A DNA stretch of 64,000 nt from an uncultured Clostridia bacterium (GCA_945876755.1 CAMCPM010000001.1:185307-249306), one strand, 5' to 3'. Shown: positions 1 to 9,433, counted from the first letter of the stretch. A program made the numbers and translations. The notes: generated by a model not told the origin, from the sequence alone.

Positions 1-315
1 TTCAAGACAGTGGGGCGGAAATGAAGAAAACTCCGCACAGCCGTCCTTATGGCAATCGGCAAAAGCTACTACGGGGATATCAAGCTTAACGCAATGCTCC
101 ATAAGCTCTGCAATGTTCGGAACAATGCTTTCAATAAGCGGAGAAGCCATTGCTCCCTCACGAATAAAGCCGTTAACAACATCAACAACTATCATGGCTG
201 TTTTTTCGGGTGCAAACTCGGAAATGCTCATACTCGGAAGCCCTTTGATCTCTTCAATAATTCCGCTTACCGCATCTTTACAATTATCGGGGGTTTTGGT
301 AGAAAACTTTCTCAT
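1..315 (-). CDS. Nicotinamidase/isochorismatase-family cysteine hydrolase, partial (C-terminus beyond left edge)
   Basis: Only the first 105 codons lie in the window; the reading frame is open to base 1. The start is the ATG at 315-313, preceded by AGGAG about 10 bases upstream. The visible part has the first catalytic Asp in a hydrophobic strand (IVVDVVNGF, Asp45) and a metal-site pattern typical of nicotinamidases, with Asp87 and His89 (FADCHKDG) and His102 (FPPHC). The catalytic Cys would lie in the missing half. Family members hydrolyse nicotinamide or related amides/isochorismate in the cytoplasm; the metal-site residues favour a nicotinamidase-like enzyme, but the substrate cannot be fixed from a fragment. 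It is transcribed away from the capA-like gene from its own promoter at 387-415. Confidence 0.8.
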   Translation of the reverse strand, partial: MRKFSTKTPDNCKDAVSGIIEEIKGLPSMSISEFAPEKTAMIVVDVVNGFIREGAMASPLIESIVPNIAELMEHCVKLDIPVVAFADCHKDGCAEFSSFPPHCLE

Positions 316-386
316 TTTTAATGCACTCCTTTACAATCTCTTGCCAATACTGCTTACAGGTTTAACTGCATTGACCTGTTATTTAC

Positions 387-415
387 ATTATATTATAATT
401 AGTTGTCTATTTCAA
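387..415 (-). promoter_or_regulatory. Sigma-A-type promoter for the nicotinamidase-like gene
   Basis: On the minus strand: TTGAAA (415-410), 17-base spacer, TATAAT (392-387). It lies about 70 bases upstream of the start codon at 315. Confidence 0.6.
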
Positions 416-433
416 CATTATTTTGCAAAATGA

Positions 434-462
434 TTGAAATTTATCGGGAAATATTTTATAAT
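434..462 (+). promoter_or_regulatory. Sigma-A-type promoter for the capA-like gene
   Basis: TTGAAA (434-439), 17-base spacer, TATAAT (457-462), ending 61 bases before the ATG at 524. It is divergent from the promoter at 387-415. Confidence 0.6.
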
Positions 463-523
463 ATTATTTGTACAATAAAAAACAATATGCCCATAAATTA
501 TTAAACAAACAGGAGCTTTTTAT

Positions 524-1792
524 ATGAAAAGATTTTTATCTGCTGCTATTATATTTTCAATGCTGCTTGCTTTCGCTTCCTGCGGAAAGCCGGTCAGTGA
601 CGTACCTGCAACAGCTTCCGTTACAGAAATTATATCTGATATGGCAGTTTCTTCCTCAGAAACAACTATACCGCCCGAGACAACGACAGCTACAACGGTC
701 ACGACCGAGACTGTTCCGGAATACAGCACGGTAAGCATTGCCGCTGTGGGAGATAACCTTATTCATTCAAGTATTTACAAGCAGGCTAATGCACGGGCAC
801 TTGACGGAGGTTACGACTTTACATATGCCTATGAGAACGTCGCTGACATTATCCGCCGTGCAGATATGGCAATTATTAATCAGGAAACCCTTATCTGCAA
901 CGATGTTTTTGAGCCGTCCACATACCCGAGGTTCAATAGTCCCACACAGCTTGGTGACCATATGCTCGACATCGGATTCGATGTATTCACCATTGCCAAT
1001 AATCACACTCTTGACAAAGGTACGGACGGTCTTTCAGCTTGTCTTGACTATTGGGAAAGCAAGGAAAATGCGATTGTTGCAGGCGCATACCGCAATGCCG
1101 AGGACAGGGCAAATATACGCACGGGTGAATTTGAGGGAATTACCTTTTCATTTCTTTCATATACCGAGTCGCTGAACGGGCTTTATCTTCCCGACGGAAG
1201 CGAACTGGAAATCGGCGATGCTTACGATATTGACACTATGCTGAACGAAATTAAGTCTGCTTCGGAGATTTCCGACGTATGCGTTGTTTCTCTTCACTGG
1301 GGAGTGGAAAACTCAGACATAATCAGCGACTATCAGCGCACGACCGCAAAGCAGCTTGTTGATGCAGGTGCAGATATAATTATCGGAAATCACCCTCACG
1401 TTCTCCGCGATATTGAAGAAATTCAGCGTGAGGACGGCACCTATGCCCTGTGTGCTTATTCCCTCGGAAATTTCATCTCCGCACAAAGCGTAGGACAGAA
1501 TCTTATCGGCGGTATTCTGCAATTTGACATTTCTCTCCGTATTGATGAAAACGCCGATGAAAATCAACAGCCGATAATTGACAATATTGAGTTTGTTCCC
1601 GTTATTACCCATTATGACGGAAATTATCACGATGTAAGACTCTATCCTCTCTCAATGTATACCCGTGAGCTTGCCGAGTCCCATGGAGTAAAAAATATGA
1701 GCAAGTTCGGATATGATTATATTTTTGACATACTTGAAAGAAATATTAACGAAAAATATTTTGACGCATCAGAATATTATGTTGAAGAATGA
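524..1792 (+). CDS. CapA-family (poly-gamma-glutamate capsule protein-like) lipoprotein
   Basis: 422 residues. The N-terminus is a lipoprotein signal with a lipobox ending in Cys20 (LAFASC), followed by a Ser/Thr/Glu-rich linker to about residue 68. It should therefore be lipid-anchored on the outside of the membrane. The rest is a CapA-type metallophosphoesterase-like domain: GDNLIH at about residues 76-81, NQET, NNHTLDKG, HWGVE and GNHPHVL near residue 288. Family members take part in export or retention of poly-gamma-glutamate in Bacillus, but many clostridial homologues stand alone, as here, with no capB/capC neighbours, so a capsule role is not shown. The start is set by AGGAG eight bases upstream. 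It is probably monocistronic: the next gene has its own promoter. Confidence 0.88.
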   Translation: MKRFLSAAIIFSMLLAFASCGKPVSDVPATASVTEIISDMAVSSSETTIPPETTTATTVTTETVPEYSTVSIAAVGDNLIHSSIYKQANARALDGGYDFTYAYENVADIIRRADMAIINQETLICNDVFEPSTYPRFNSPTQLGDHMLDIGFDVFTIANNHTLDKGTDGLSACLDYWESKENAIVAGAYRNAEDRANIRTGEFEGITFSFLSYTESLNGLYLPDGSELEIGDAYDIDTMLNEIKSASEISDVCVVSLHWGVENSDIISDYQRTTAKQLVDAGADIIIGNHPHVLRDIEEIQREDGTYALCAYSLGNFISAQSVGQNLIGGILQFDISLRIDENADENQQPIIDNIEFVPVITHYDGNYHDVRLYPLSMYTRELAESHGVKNMSKFGYDYIFDILERNINEKYFDASEYYVEE

Positions 1793-1822
1793 TTACAATT
1801 CGGCTTCAAAATTAAAAATTAC

Positions 1823-1851
1823 TTGAAATCAACACTTTTATAAGGTATAAT
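1823..1851 (+). promoter_or_regulatory. Sigma-A-type promoter for the RodA/FtsW-like gene
   Basis: TTGAAA (1823-1828), 17-base spacer, TATAAT (1846-1851), 43 bases before the GTG start at 1895. Confidence 0.6.
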
Positions 1852-1894
1852 ATTTTTATTATTGCGAAAAATCTTGCCGGAAGGAGCTGAAGCT

Positions 1895-3049
1895 GTGGTA
1901 AAAAAGCTGTTTAAAATTGTATGGCAATATTTCAGAAAGCTTGACAAAATGCTGTTCATTGCGGTTTGTGCGGTTTCGGCGCTTTCTGTTGTACTTATGT
2001 ATTCGCTTGTACGTAACGGCATAAGCGGCGAACCGCGTATGTACAAAATGCAGTTTATATGTTTATGCATAGGTGCCGGAATTGCTCTTGTAATGTCCGC
2101 TTTGGATTATCACAAATATATCAAGCTTTGGTTTTTATACGGTCCGGCTGCGCTGGGGCTTACTATGCTGACATTTACTCCGCTTGTGTACAAGCCTTTC
2201 GACAATGTTGACGATGCGGCATGGATCGACCTTGGTTTCACTACGCTTCAGCCGTCTGAATTTTTGAAAATAGCTTTCATTATGACATTTGCTCTTCACC
2301 TTTCAAAAATCGGTGATAAAATAAATCATATCGGACACGTTGCGCTTCTTTGTCTGCATGGCGCTGTACCGACTCTTATAGTAGTTGCTCAGGGCGATGA
2401 CGGAACAGCAGTCGTTTTTCTCGTAATGTTTGTCTGTATGTTGTTTTCGGCAGGGATTTCATGGAAATATATACTTCCCTGCATTATTGCCGCACCTGCC
2501 GCAGTATGGGTGCTGTGGAACAAAATAATGCTCCCGCATCAGAAAATGAGATTTCTCGTTCTGTTTGAGGAGGACCCTATGAGTAATCCCGAATTTGCCG
2601 ACATAGCATATCAGCAATACTGGGGCAAGCTTGCGCTCGGTTCGGGACAGCTTTTCGGGAAAGGTCTTTTTGCAGACGAATATGTAAGCGTACCGTATGT
2701 ACAGAACGATTTTATTTTCACATATGTCGGACAATGCTTCGGTTTTATTGGGTGTATAGCGCTTATTTCTTTACTGACATATATTTGTCTTAAAATTGTT
2801 GCCGACAGCAGGATAGCAAAGGACGATCTGGGCAAATTCATGTGCATAGGCGTATTTTCTATGATGTTCATTCATTGTGTACTTAACCTTGGAATGGAAC
2901 TTGGAGTAATGCCTGTTATCGGCGTACCTCTGCCGTTTGTCAGTCAGGGCGGCTCAAGTATGGTAAGTATGTTCATCTGTATAGGACTTGTTATGAGCGT
3001 ATACTCACATTCAGAAAAAAATTACCGCGTTTTCTATGACGCAAACTAA
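1895..3049 (+). CDS. RodA/FtsW/SpoVE-family SEDS peptidoglycan glycosyltransferase
   Basis: 384 residues with about ten membrane segments. SEDS proteins polymerise lipid II into glycan strands together with a class B penicillin-binding protein. Recognisable motifs are QPSEFLKI in the middle, the NDFIF segment that holds the catalytic Asp position of the family, and the C-terminal VPLPFVSQGGSS signature. The length fits RodA better than FtsW. The GTG at 1895 is chosen because AAGGAG lies eight bases upstream; an in-frame TTG at 1862 has no binding site. No penicillin-binding protein or mreBCD gene is near, so its elongation, division or sporulation role is open. An EamA gene follows after 22 bases. 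Confidence 0.87.
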   Translation: MVKKLFKIVWQYFRKLDKMLFIAVCAVSALSVVLMYSLVRNGISGEPRMYKMQFICLCIGAGIALVMSALDYHKYIKLWFLYGPAALGLTMLTFTPLVYKPFDNVDDAAWIDLGFTTLQPSEFLKIAFIMTFALHLSKIGDKINHIGHVALLCLHGAVPTLIVVAQGDDGTAVVFLVMFVCMLFSAGISWKYILPCIIAAPAAVWVLWNKIMLPHQKMRFLVLFEEDPMSNPEFADIAYQQYWGKLALGSGQLFGKGLFADEYVSVPYVQNDFIFTYVGQCFGFIGCIALISLLTYICLKIVADSRIAKDDLGKFMCIGVFSMMFIHCVLNLGMELGVMPVIGVPLPFVSQGGSSMVSMFICIGLVMSVYSHSEKNYRVFYDAN

Positions 3050-3071
3050 CTTTTAGATTGGAACTTTTGGT

Positions 3072-3983
3072 ATGAGATCCGGCAAATTTTTCGGAAGCTT
3101 TCTTATTGTTTCAGCAGGTATCCTTTGGGGACTCATGGGACTTTTCGTCCGTAATCTGGACATTTACGGACTTTCCTCAATGCAGATAGTTGCGGTAAGA
3201 GCTTTTTTTACAATGCTGTTAATGACAGCTTTTACGCTTTTTTACAACAAAAAGCTGTTTAAGATAAAGCTTCGTGACCTGTGGTGCTTTTTGGGTACAG
3301 GGGTATGCAGCATAGTCTTTTTCAATTTCTGCTATTTCAGAACTATAACTCTTACATCTCTTTCGGCGGCAGCTGTGCTGCTTTATACCGCTCCGATAAT
3401 GGTTATGGCAATGTCGGTCGTTCTTTTCAAAGAAAAACTCACCCTGCGAAAAATCATTGCGGCAGTTGCGGCTTTTGCAGGCTGTGCGTTGGTTACGGGC
3501 GCAGCTGACGGAACGCTTGCGCTCAATGGAATAGGCATTCTCACGGGACTCGGCTCGGCCTTCGGTTATGCGCTATACACGATTTTCGGTGAGTATGCTC
3601 TGAAACGAGGCTATAACAGTATTACCATCACGCTGTATACGTTCATTTTTGCTTCTGTCGGGGTAATTACTTTTGCAAATATTCCGGAGCTTACAAGCAA
3701 GCTTTCCGCAAACCCTGAAGCTATTGGCTGGGGAGCTGTGCTTGCGGCTGTGGTAACGGTTCTTCCCTATCTGATTTACACTATCGGACTTAAAACAGTT
3801 GAACCCGGAAAGGCTTCGGTTATGGCTTCCGTAGAACCTGTTGCTGCCACGCTTGTAGGTATATTCGTTTTCTCCGAGCCGTTAAGCGTTACGGGAATTA
3901 TTGGTATTGCGCTTGTAATTGCTTCTCTGGCGCTGCTGAATATAGAGCCGAAAAGTAAAGAAACAATAGGCGAAAAAAGTTAA
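3072..3983 (+). CDS. EamA-family (DMT superfamily) transporter
   Basis: 303 residues, almost entirely hydrophobic, in two homologous halves of about five membrane helices each, the usual EamA architecture. Proline- and glycine-rich turns near the ends of the halves (for example SVEPVAATLVGIFVFSEPL near the C-terminus) are typical of the family. These proteins export amino acids, metabolites or nucleotide sugars; the substrate cannot be told from sequence. The ribosome binding site is weak (TTTTGG), which may mean coupling to the SEDS gene that ends 22 bases before. Galactokinase follows after 31 bases, so the three genes are probably co-transcribed. Confidence 0.85.
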   Translation: MRSGKFFGSFLIVSAGILWGLMGLFVRNLDIYGLSSMQIVAVRAFFTMLLMTAFTLFYNKKLFKIKLRDLWCFLGTGVCSIVFFNFCYFRTITLTSLSAAAVLLYTAPIMVMAMSVVLFKEKLTLRKIIAAVAAFAGCALVTGAADGTLALNGIGILTGLGSAFGYALYTIFGEYALKRGYNSITITLYTFIFASVGVITFANIPELTSKLSANPEAIGWGAVLAAVVTVLPYLIYTIGLKTVEPGKASVMASVEPVAATLVGIFVFSEPLSVTGIIGIALVIASLALLNIEPKSKETIGEKS

Positions 3984-4014
3984 TATATAATATTTTCCAA
4001 AGGAGAAATTACAT

Positions 4015-5259
4015 ATGAAAAATATTGATGCAATGCTCGCAAAGCTTTACGGCGAAAAGGATGTAATTGTACAAAAAGAACGTTATGAAAAAGCAGAAAA
4101 AGCTTTTGCCGAGCTGTTCGGAGAAACAGAAAATCTCATGATTTTTTCCGCTTCGGGACGTACCGAGGTTGGCGGCAACCACACCGACCACAACCGCGGA
4201 AAGGTTCTTGCGGCGGCTGTCGGTCTTGACGTTATTGCCTTTGTCGTTCCAACCAATGATGGAATAATTACTGTTAAATCCGAAGGATTTCCGCAGGATA
4301 TTGTCGATACTGCCGACCTGTCCGTCCAAGAGAACGACAAGAACACCTCCGCGGCGCTTATAAGAGGAGTTGCAGACGGTCTTAAAAAAGATGGCTTTGA
4401 AATCGGCGGATTTAAGGCGTACACCACGTCAAACGTCCTGAAAGGCAGCGGTATTTCTTCATCAGCGGCGTTTGAGGTACTTATCGGAACTATTCTTTCT
4501 CACATTTACAATGACGGAAAAGTCAGTGCAGTGAAAATTGCGCAAATTGCACAGTATGCCGAAAATATTCACTTTGGCAAGCCAAGCGGTCTGATGGATC
4601 AGATGGCTTCCTCTGTGGGAGGATTTATTGAAATTGATTTTGCGGATACTGAAAATCCAATCATTGACGCCATCAGCTATGACTTTGCTGCAAGCGGTCA
4701 CAGCCTTTGCATTGTTGATACAAAGGGCAATCATGCTGATCTCACTCCCGAATATGCGGCTATTCCCGTTGAGATGAAAGCTGTTGCAAAATTCTTCGGT
4801 AAGAACGAGCTTCGTGATATTACCAGTGAGCAGCTTTGGGAAAATATTGCCGAAGTTCGTAAAACCTGCGGCGACCGTGCTGTTTCAAGAGCAATGCATT
4901 TCTTTGACGAAAACGATCGTGTAGACCGTGAAGCTTCTGCTCTCCGCAGCGGCGATCTCAATGAGTTTCTCCGTGAGGTCACAGCCAGCGGAAACAGTTC
5001 GTTCAAGTATTTGCAGAACATTTTCGCAACCGTTGATTCCCGTGAGCAGGGTGTTGTTCTTGGACTTTACACAGCCGAACGCATACTGAACGGGCGTGGT
5101 GCGTGCCGTGTTCACGGCGGCGGCTTTGCAGGAACGATTCAGGCTTTTGTTCCAAACGACCTGCTTGATACTTTTGTTTCGGAAATGGAGCATCTTTTCG
5201 GCAAGGGAAGCTGCTACAACCTGTACATTCGTCCCCTTGGCGGAACGAGGGTTATGTAA
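4015..5259 (+). CDS. galK: Galactokinase (GHMP kinase family)
   Basis: 414 residues. It phosphorylates galactose to galactose-1-phosphate at the head of the Leloir pathway in the cytoplasm. The galactokinase signature appears as GRTEVGGNHTDHNRG near residue 47, a variant common in Clostridia in place of GRVNLIGEHTDY. The ATP-binding GHMP loop is KGSGISSSAAFE near residue 143, and the C-terminal GHMP motif is GGGFAGTIQAF near residue 366. AAAGGAG precedes the ATG. No galT or galE is present in the window, so the rest of the pathway must be encoded elsewhere. A terminator follows at 5272. Confidence 0.88.
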   Translation: MKNIDAMLAKLYGEKDVIVQKERYEKAEKAFAELFGETENLMIFSASGRTEVGGNHTDHNRGKVLAAAVGLDVIAFVVPTNDGIITVKSEGFPQDIVDTADLSVQENDKNTSAALIRGVADGLKKDGFEIGGFKAYTTSNVLKGSGISSSAAFEVLIGTILSHIYNDGKVSAVKIAQIAQYAENIHFGKPSGLMDQMASSVGGFIEIDFADTENPIIDAISYDFAASGHSLCIVDTKGNHADLTPEYAAIPVEMKAVAKFFGKNELRDITSEQLWENIAEVRKTCGDRAVSRAMHFFDENDRVDREASALRSGDLNEFLREVTASGNSSFKYLQNIFATVDSREQGVVLGLYTAERILNGRGACRVHGGGFAGTIQAFVPNDLLDTFVSEMEHLFGKGSCYNLYIRPLGGTRVM

Positions 5260-5271
5260 TATAAAATTTGA

Positions 5272-5303
5272 GGACCTTGGTTTGAAATGCCAAGGTCCGT
5301 TTT
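5272..5303 (+). terminator. Rho-independent terminator after galK
   Basis: A perfect 9-bp stem GGACCTTGG / CCAAGGTCC (5272-5280 with 5290-5298), loop of 9, followed by GTTTTATT. It separates galK from the convergent deacetylase gene. Confidence 0.75.
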
Positions 5304-5313
5304 ATTGTGTTAT

Positions 5314-6207
5314 TTACTGTTTCAAAAGCTTTTTCATAAATTCTTCCGTGGAAATTCCCGACGGTCTGTTGTAACGGTTTATGCAAAGCAGACAATCCGT
5401 GTCTAAACGGGAAATATAATTCGGCTTCTCATAGCAGCTAAGCAGTGCCTTAAAGCCCATTTCCCGGAAAGTATCAACGCTTTCGTCCGAAATAAGTCCA
5501 AAAGGATATGCAAATGTCACGGGAGTTACTCCGGATTTGTCAGCAAGAACGCCTTGAAGCATTGCTACATCGTCATATAATGACTTGCGGTACTCCTCAT
5601 CATTTTCACTGTATATCTTTTTACAGCCTTTGCGCGCTGTCATTGAATGCATATCATATGTATGATTTCCAATTTCAAAAACGCCGCTTTGATACAGCTC
5701 CGAAATTTCATTCCATGTAAGATTTGAATACGCAGGGTTGTGTTCGTCCTGCTCTGTTGACAGGTCGGTGTATTTTCCTACAACATTCATTACGCCCTTC
5801 AAACCGTTTTCCTTCATAAACGGATAAGCATAGGTCATGACATTGTAGTAACCGTCGTCAAAGGTAACTGCAACAGGCTTTTCGGGCAATTCCGTACCTT
5901 TTTCAACGTAATCCACAAGCTCGCTTATAAAAACAGTTGTATAGCCGTTATCCATAAGATACTGCATATCCGACTTAAACACTTCGGGACTCAACACATA
6001 GTCCCCTGCTCTTGAAGTATCGTTAAGCAGGCTGTGATACATTATAACCGGCACAAACACTTCGTCGCGTTCCGTTGAATTATCTGCTGCGGTACTGACA
6101 GCGGCGTGTTCAAGACCGTTTGCGGTAATTATTATTAACGCAGCGGCAAAAAAGAAAATCGCAGCTGCGCAGGCAGCAAATTTCTTTAATTTTATACAGA
6201 AAAACAT
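5314..6207 (-). CDS. Membrane-anchored polysaccharide deacetylase (NodB domain)
   Basis: 297 residues. An N-terminal hydrophobic segment (about residues 10-31) forms a signal anchor, so the enzyme should act at the outer face of the membrane. The NodB homology domain shows the TFDDGYYN metal/catalytic motif and the second metal motif HTYDMH. Family members remove acetyl groups from chitooligosaccharides, peptidoglycan or exopolysaccharide; the substrate is not indicated. I chose the ATG at 6207, with GGAGGAG directly upstream, over an in-frame TTG four codons earlier. The YdcF-like gene lies 105 bases upstream on the same strand with no terminator between them. Confidence 0.87.
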   Translation of the reverse strand: MFFCIKLKKFAACAAAIFFFAAALIIITANGLEHAAVSTAADNSTERDEVFVPVIMYHSLLNDTSRAGDYVLSPEVFKSDMQYLMDNGYTTVFISELVDYVEKGTELPEKPVAVTFDDGYYNVMTYAYPFMKENGLKGVMNVVGKYTDLSTEQDEHNPAYSNLTWNEISELYQSGVFEIGNHTYDMHSMTARKGCKKIYSENDEEYRKSLYDDVAMLQGVLADKSGVTPVTFAYPFGLISDESVDTFREMGFKALLSCYEKPNYISRLDTDCLLCINRYNRPSGISTEEFMKKLLKQ

Positions 6208-6312
6208 AAGCTCCTCCAAAAGCGTTTCTTGTAAAGCTTATGCTGTTTGAATCTGAAAAATACGTTCAAAAATATGATGATACAAAATTCTTGCCTCTTT
6301 CAAGCTTGATCT

Positions 6313-7086
6313 TTATCCGAATAAAAATTTATAGGTTACCCCGAACCATTCCCTCAGCCAATATGTTGGAAGAAGATACCATGCAGTTTTCGCTGAAATC
6401 GAACTGCTTTCAAGCCCGTAACTGTCTGCAATCATTTTTGCCCTGAGCTGATGATACTCACTGGTAACTATTGTTACTCCGCCTGTTAAGCCGTACTCCT
6501 CCATCTTTGCAATCGAAAAACGAATATTTTCATAAGTGCTTGTTGAACGGTCCTCCATGATAATTCTGTCGGGAGAGATACCCTTTTCAACCAGAACTCT
6601 TTTCATGCACTCGGCTTCGGAAATAAGCTCGTCGCTTCCCTGTCCGCCCGAAACTATACACATTGCCTCGGGATTTTCCGCAAGAAAATTATACGCTGCC
6701 GATATACGCTTGCTTAGCATAAGGCTCGGAGTCTCGCCCCGTACCTTGCAGCCAAGAATTATTACCGTTGTATTCCCGGTCGGAGGTGAATTCGCCGCCG
6801 AAATCATAAACACGGATATTACGGCAGCAAGGATTATCAGCAGTACAGCAATTATCAAAACGGAAATTGACATAATACGCAGCAGTTTATGAGAGCATAC
6901 AAAAGGAAAAATTCTTTGCCAAAATACCGTTATTAAGAACAACGCTGTACAGACGAACATCCCAACAGTATTTCCTATGTTTATAATACCGGTAAATACA
7001 GGTGCGACAAAAACTAAAAATCCTGCCGCAAATAATACAGCAAGGCACACTCTTACGAGTGTGCCTTTTGACATCATATCCATCAT
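6313..7086 (-). CDS. YdcF/SanA-family (DUF218) membrane protein
   Basis: 257 residues. The N-terminal ~100 residues hold about three hydrophobic segments, then a DUF218 domain with VIILGCKV, the LSKRISAA helix, the VSGGQG turn and the DRSTSTYENI motif. Members of this family in E. coli (SanA, ElyC, YdcF) affect envelope integrity, but the biochemical activity is not settled. The ATG overlaps the stop of the preceding TSCPD gene (ATGA), so translation is probably coupled; there is no separate strong ribosome binding site. It closes a minus-strand run starting at the PHP gene. Confidence 0.83.
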   Translation of the reverse strand: MMDMMSKGTLVRVCLAVLFAAGFLVFVAPVFTGIINIGNTVGMFVCTALFLITVFWQRIFPFVCSHKLLRIMSISVLIIAVLLIILAAVISVFMISAANSPPTGNTTVIILGCKVRGETPSLMLSKRISAAYNFLAENPEAMCIVSGGQGSDELISEAECMKRVLVEKGISPDRIIMEDRSTSTYENIRFSIAKMEEYGLTGGVTIVTSEYHQLRAKMIADSYGLESSSISAKTAWYLLPTYWLREWFGVTYKFLFG

Positions 7087-7325
7087 AGAGCCTGCTTGAG
7101 AGCCTTTGCAAGCTGGTCGGGACAGGATGTTCCCCTGCCGCCGCAGTCAATACCCTCAAGTCTTGAAATAGCGTCTTCAACCTTCATGCCCTTTACAAGT
7201 GCGGAAATACCCTGTGTATTTCCGTGACAGCCGCCTAAAAACTTAACGCTGTCAATAACTCCGTTTGTGACTTCAATAGAGATCTGTCTTGAGCAGACTC
7301 CTCTTGTTACATAGTTAATGGTCAT
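7083..7325 (-). CDS. TSCPD-domain protein (TIGR03905-like)
   Basis: 80 residues. Cysteine-containing motifs GVCSRQI, GGCHGN and the C-terminal TSCPDQLA identify the small TSCPD domain, also found at the C-terminus of some ribonucleotide reductases. Stand-alone copies are common in Clostridia. The function is unknown; the conserved cysteines suggest metal or redox chemistry. It lies 15 bases after the malic enzyme gene and overlaps the YdcF-like gene by four bases. Confidence 0.85.
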   Translation of the reverse strand: MTINYVTRGVCSRQISIEVTNGVIDSVKFLGGCHGNTQGISALVKGMKVEDAISRLEGIDCGGRGTSCPDQLAKALKQAL

Positions 7326-7340
7326 TTAACTTCCTCCCAT

Positions 7341-8519
7341 TTATTTATTGATCCTTGCAACGCCTGACTCAACCGCTGCCTTTGCAACTGCGTCTGCAAC
7401 TATCACAGCAATATTCTTATCAAAAGCATTCGGAAGGATAAAATCTGCGCAGAGCTTGTCCTCGGGAACGGCTGAAGCAATCGCATATGCTGCTGCACGC
7501 TTCATTTCCTCATTGATATCGCTTGCTCTAACTGCCAATGCACCCTTGAAAATTCCCGGAAATGCAACAACGTTATTGATCTGATTAGGATAATCGGAAC
7601 GTCCCGTACCTACAACAAATGCGCCTGCTTCCTTTGCAAGGTCGGGCATAATTTCAGGGGTAGGATTAGCCATTGCAAATATTATAGGCTTATCCGCCAT
7701 TGAGCGAACCATATCCTGCGAAACAAGGTTTGGTTTTGATACGCCGATAAATGCGTCAGCACCTTTCATTGCTTCTGCAAGTCCGCCCTTGCGGTGATTT
7801 TTATTTGTAAGCTTCGCCATCTCATAGTGAGACGGATTTTCAAACTCGTCTCCATCGTAGATAATTCCCTTAATATCAACCATTATAATATCGCCGATTC
7901 CAAGAGAAATAAACTGCTTTGCAATTGCACATCCTGCCGCGCCTGCTCCGTTGATAACAAGAGTCATGTCCTCAAATTTTTTACCTGCGATCTTTGCAGC
8001 GTTAAGCATTGCCGCAGAGGCTACGATAGCAGTACCATGCTGGTCGTCGTGAAAAACAGGAATATCACAGCGCTCTTTAAGCTTCTTTTCAATTTCAAAG
8101 CATCTGGGAGCAGAAATATCCTCCAAATTGATTCCGCCAAAGCTGTATGATATCAATTCTATTGTACGAACAATTTCGTCAACGTCTTTGGAATTAACGC
8201 AAATCGGGAATGCGTCAACGTCTGCAAATTCCTTGAACAACGCACATTTGCCTTCCATTACCGGCATTGAAGCGCGGGGACCAATATCTCCGAGTCCAAG
8301 AACGGCAGTACCGTCTGTGATTACCGCAACAAGGTTAGCACGTCTTGTCAGGTCATATGACAAATCGGGATCTTTCTCAATTTCAAGGCAGGGCTGAGCT
8401 ACGCCCGGAGTATAAGCATGAGAAAGCTGGTCACGGTTTTCAACCTTACAGCGTGAAACAATTTCGATTTTTCCTTTCCATTCATAGTGCTTTTCAAGTG
8501 ATGACTGCATGATATCCAT
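7341..8519 (-). CDS. NAD(P)-dependent malic enzyme
   Basis: 392 residues. It decarboxylates malate to pyruvate with reduction of NAD(P) in the cytoplasm, a link between C4 acids and pyruvate in fermentation. Visible signatures are SHAYTPGVAQPC near the N-terminus, the long conserved block DGTAVLGLGDIGPRAS then MPVMEGKC, and HDDQHGTAIV; a Rossmann dinucleotide loop reads NGAGAAGCAIA. The length is that of the short bacterial malic enzymes without the phosphotransacetylase domain. AGGAAAGG lies nine bases before the ATG. Cofactor preference cannot be fixed by eye. Confidence 0.9.
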   Translation of the reverse strand: MDIMQSSLEKHYEWKGKIEIVSRCKVENRDQLSHAYTPGVAQPCLEIEKDPDLSYDLTRRANLVAVITDGTAVLGLGDIGPRASMPVMEGKCALFKEFADVDAFPICVNSKDVDEIVRTIELISYSFGGINLEDISAPRCFEIEKKLKERCDIPVFHDDQHGTAIVASAAMLNAAKIAGKKFEDMTLVINGAGAAGCAIAKQFISLGIGDIIMVDIKGIIYDGDEFENPSHYEMAKLTNKNHRKGGLAEAMKGADAFIGVSKPNLVSQDMVRSMADKPIIFAMANPTPEIMPDLAKEAGAFVVGTGRSDYPNQINNVVAFPGIFKGALAVRASDINEEMKRAAAYAIASAVPEDKLCADFILPNAFDKNIAVIVADAVAKAAVESGVARINK

Positions 8520-8560
8520 TATAATAGACCTTTCCTTTTGAAATTTTATTTAAGATCAAC

Positions 8561-9400
8561 TTACTTTTCCTTTTTATTTGCAAGCTTAATTATTCTGTCA
8601 ATGTTTTCCTTGTCGGTAGTACAGCTTCCGATATGGGTCGGATAAGCGTTGTACAGACCGTGGAAGTCCGAACCGCCTGTTACGATAAGATTATACTTTT
8701 CGGCAATTTCAAGAATTTTCTTTCTCTGCTCCTCATCTGCGGAGTAATGATAAGCCTCAACGCCGTCAAGCTTGCCCTTTGCGGCAAGTTCCTCCAGCAG
8801 ATCAAGGGAATCATAATATATGGGGTGAGCCATTACCGCAACGCCCCGTGACGAGTGAATCAGATCAAGTACAAAGTTAACGTCAGGGTATTCGCGCTCA
8901 ACTATACATGAGCCTGTTTTAAGGTCGAACAGTTCATCACTGAGCTTGCCGTAAAACTCGGTAGTATAGCCGTAATCAATAAGGGCGTGCATGATATGCT
9001 GCTTGAAAATACTCTTTGAACCTGTGGCGTACTTCATAACGCTTTCGGCTGTAATTGGGTAAATTTTCATAACGTTCTCAACCATTTCCTTGGCGCACGC
9101 CTTACGGATCTCACAAGCCTTTATGCACACGCCCTCAAGACGGTCGGGCTTCTGCGGTGCATAGCAGAGAATATGTACTTTTCTGCCGCGTGACTTGTCC
9201 CATGCCGAAAGCTCAACTCCCGGAAGGACCTGAACTCCGTAACGCTCGCCGAGAATTTTCGACCTTGAAATGGACGACATTGTGTCGTGGTCTGTAATGG
9301 AAATAAAATCCACACCGGTTCTTTTAGCCTGAACGATTATATCTTCAATACCCAAAGAGCCGTCTGACAGCTTGGTATGACAATGGAGGTCGCCGATCAT
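8561..9400 (-). CDS. PHP-domain phosphoesterase (TrpH/RNase AM-like)
   Basis: 279 residues. The N-terminal motif DLHCHTKLSDG and the following ITDHDT are the first two metal-binding motifs of the PHP domain; VMAHPIYY and TGGSDFHG are the later ones. The architecture matches the TrpH/YciV group, whose E. coli member is a 5'-3' exonuclease acting on short RNA and 3',5'-bisphosphonucleosides. GGGGAG precedes the ATG. It leads a likely operon with malic enzyme, the TSCPD protein and the YdcF-like protein, with a promoter at 9434-9463. Confidence 0.87.
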   Translation of the reverse strand: MIGDLHCHTKLSDGSLGIEDIIVQAKRTGVDFISITDHDTMSSISRSKILGERYGVQVLPGVELSAWDKSRGRKVHILCYAPQKPDRLEGVCIKACEIRKACAKEMVENVMKIYPITAESVMKYATGSKSIFKQHIMHALIDYGYTTEFYGKLSDELFDLKTGSCIVEREYPDVNFVLDLIHSSRGVAVMAHPIYYDSLDLLEELAAKGKLDGVEAYHYSADEEQRKKILEIAEKYNLIVTGGSDFHGLYNAYPTHIGSCTTDKENIDRIIKLANKKEK

Positions 9401-9433
9401 ATCTTCATCTCCCCTGAATAGTATTTGGTATTA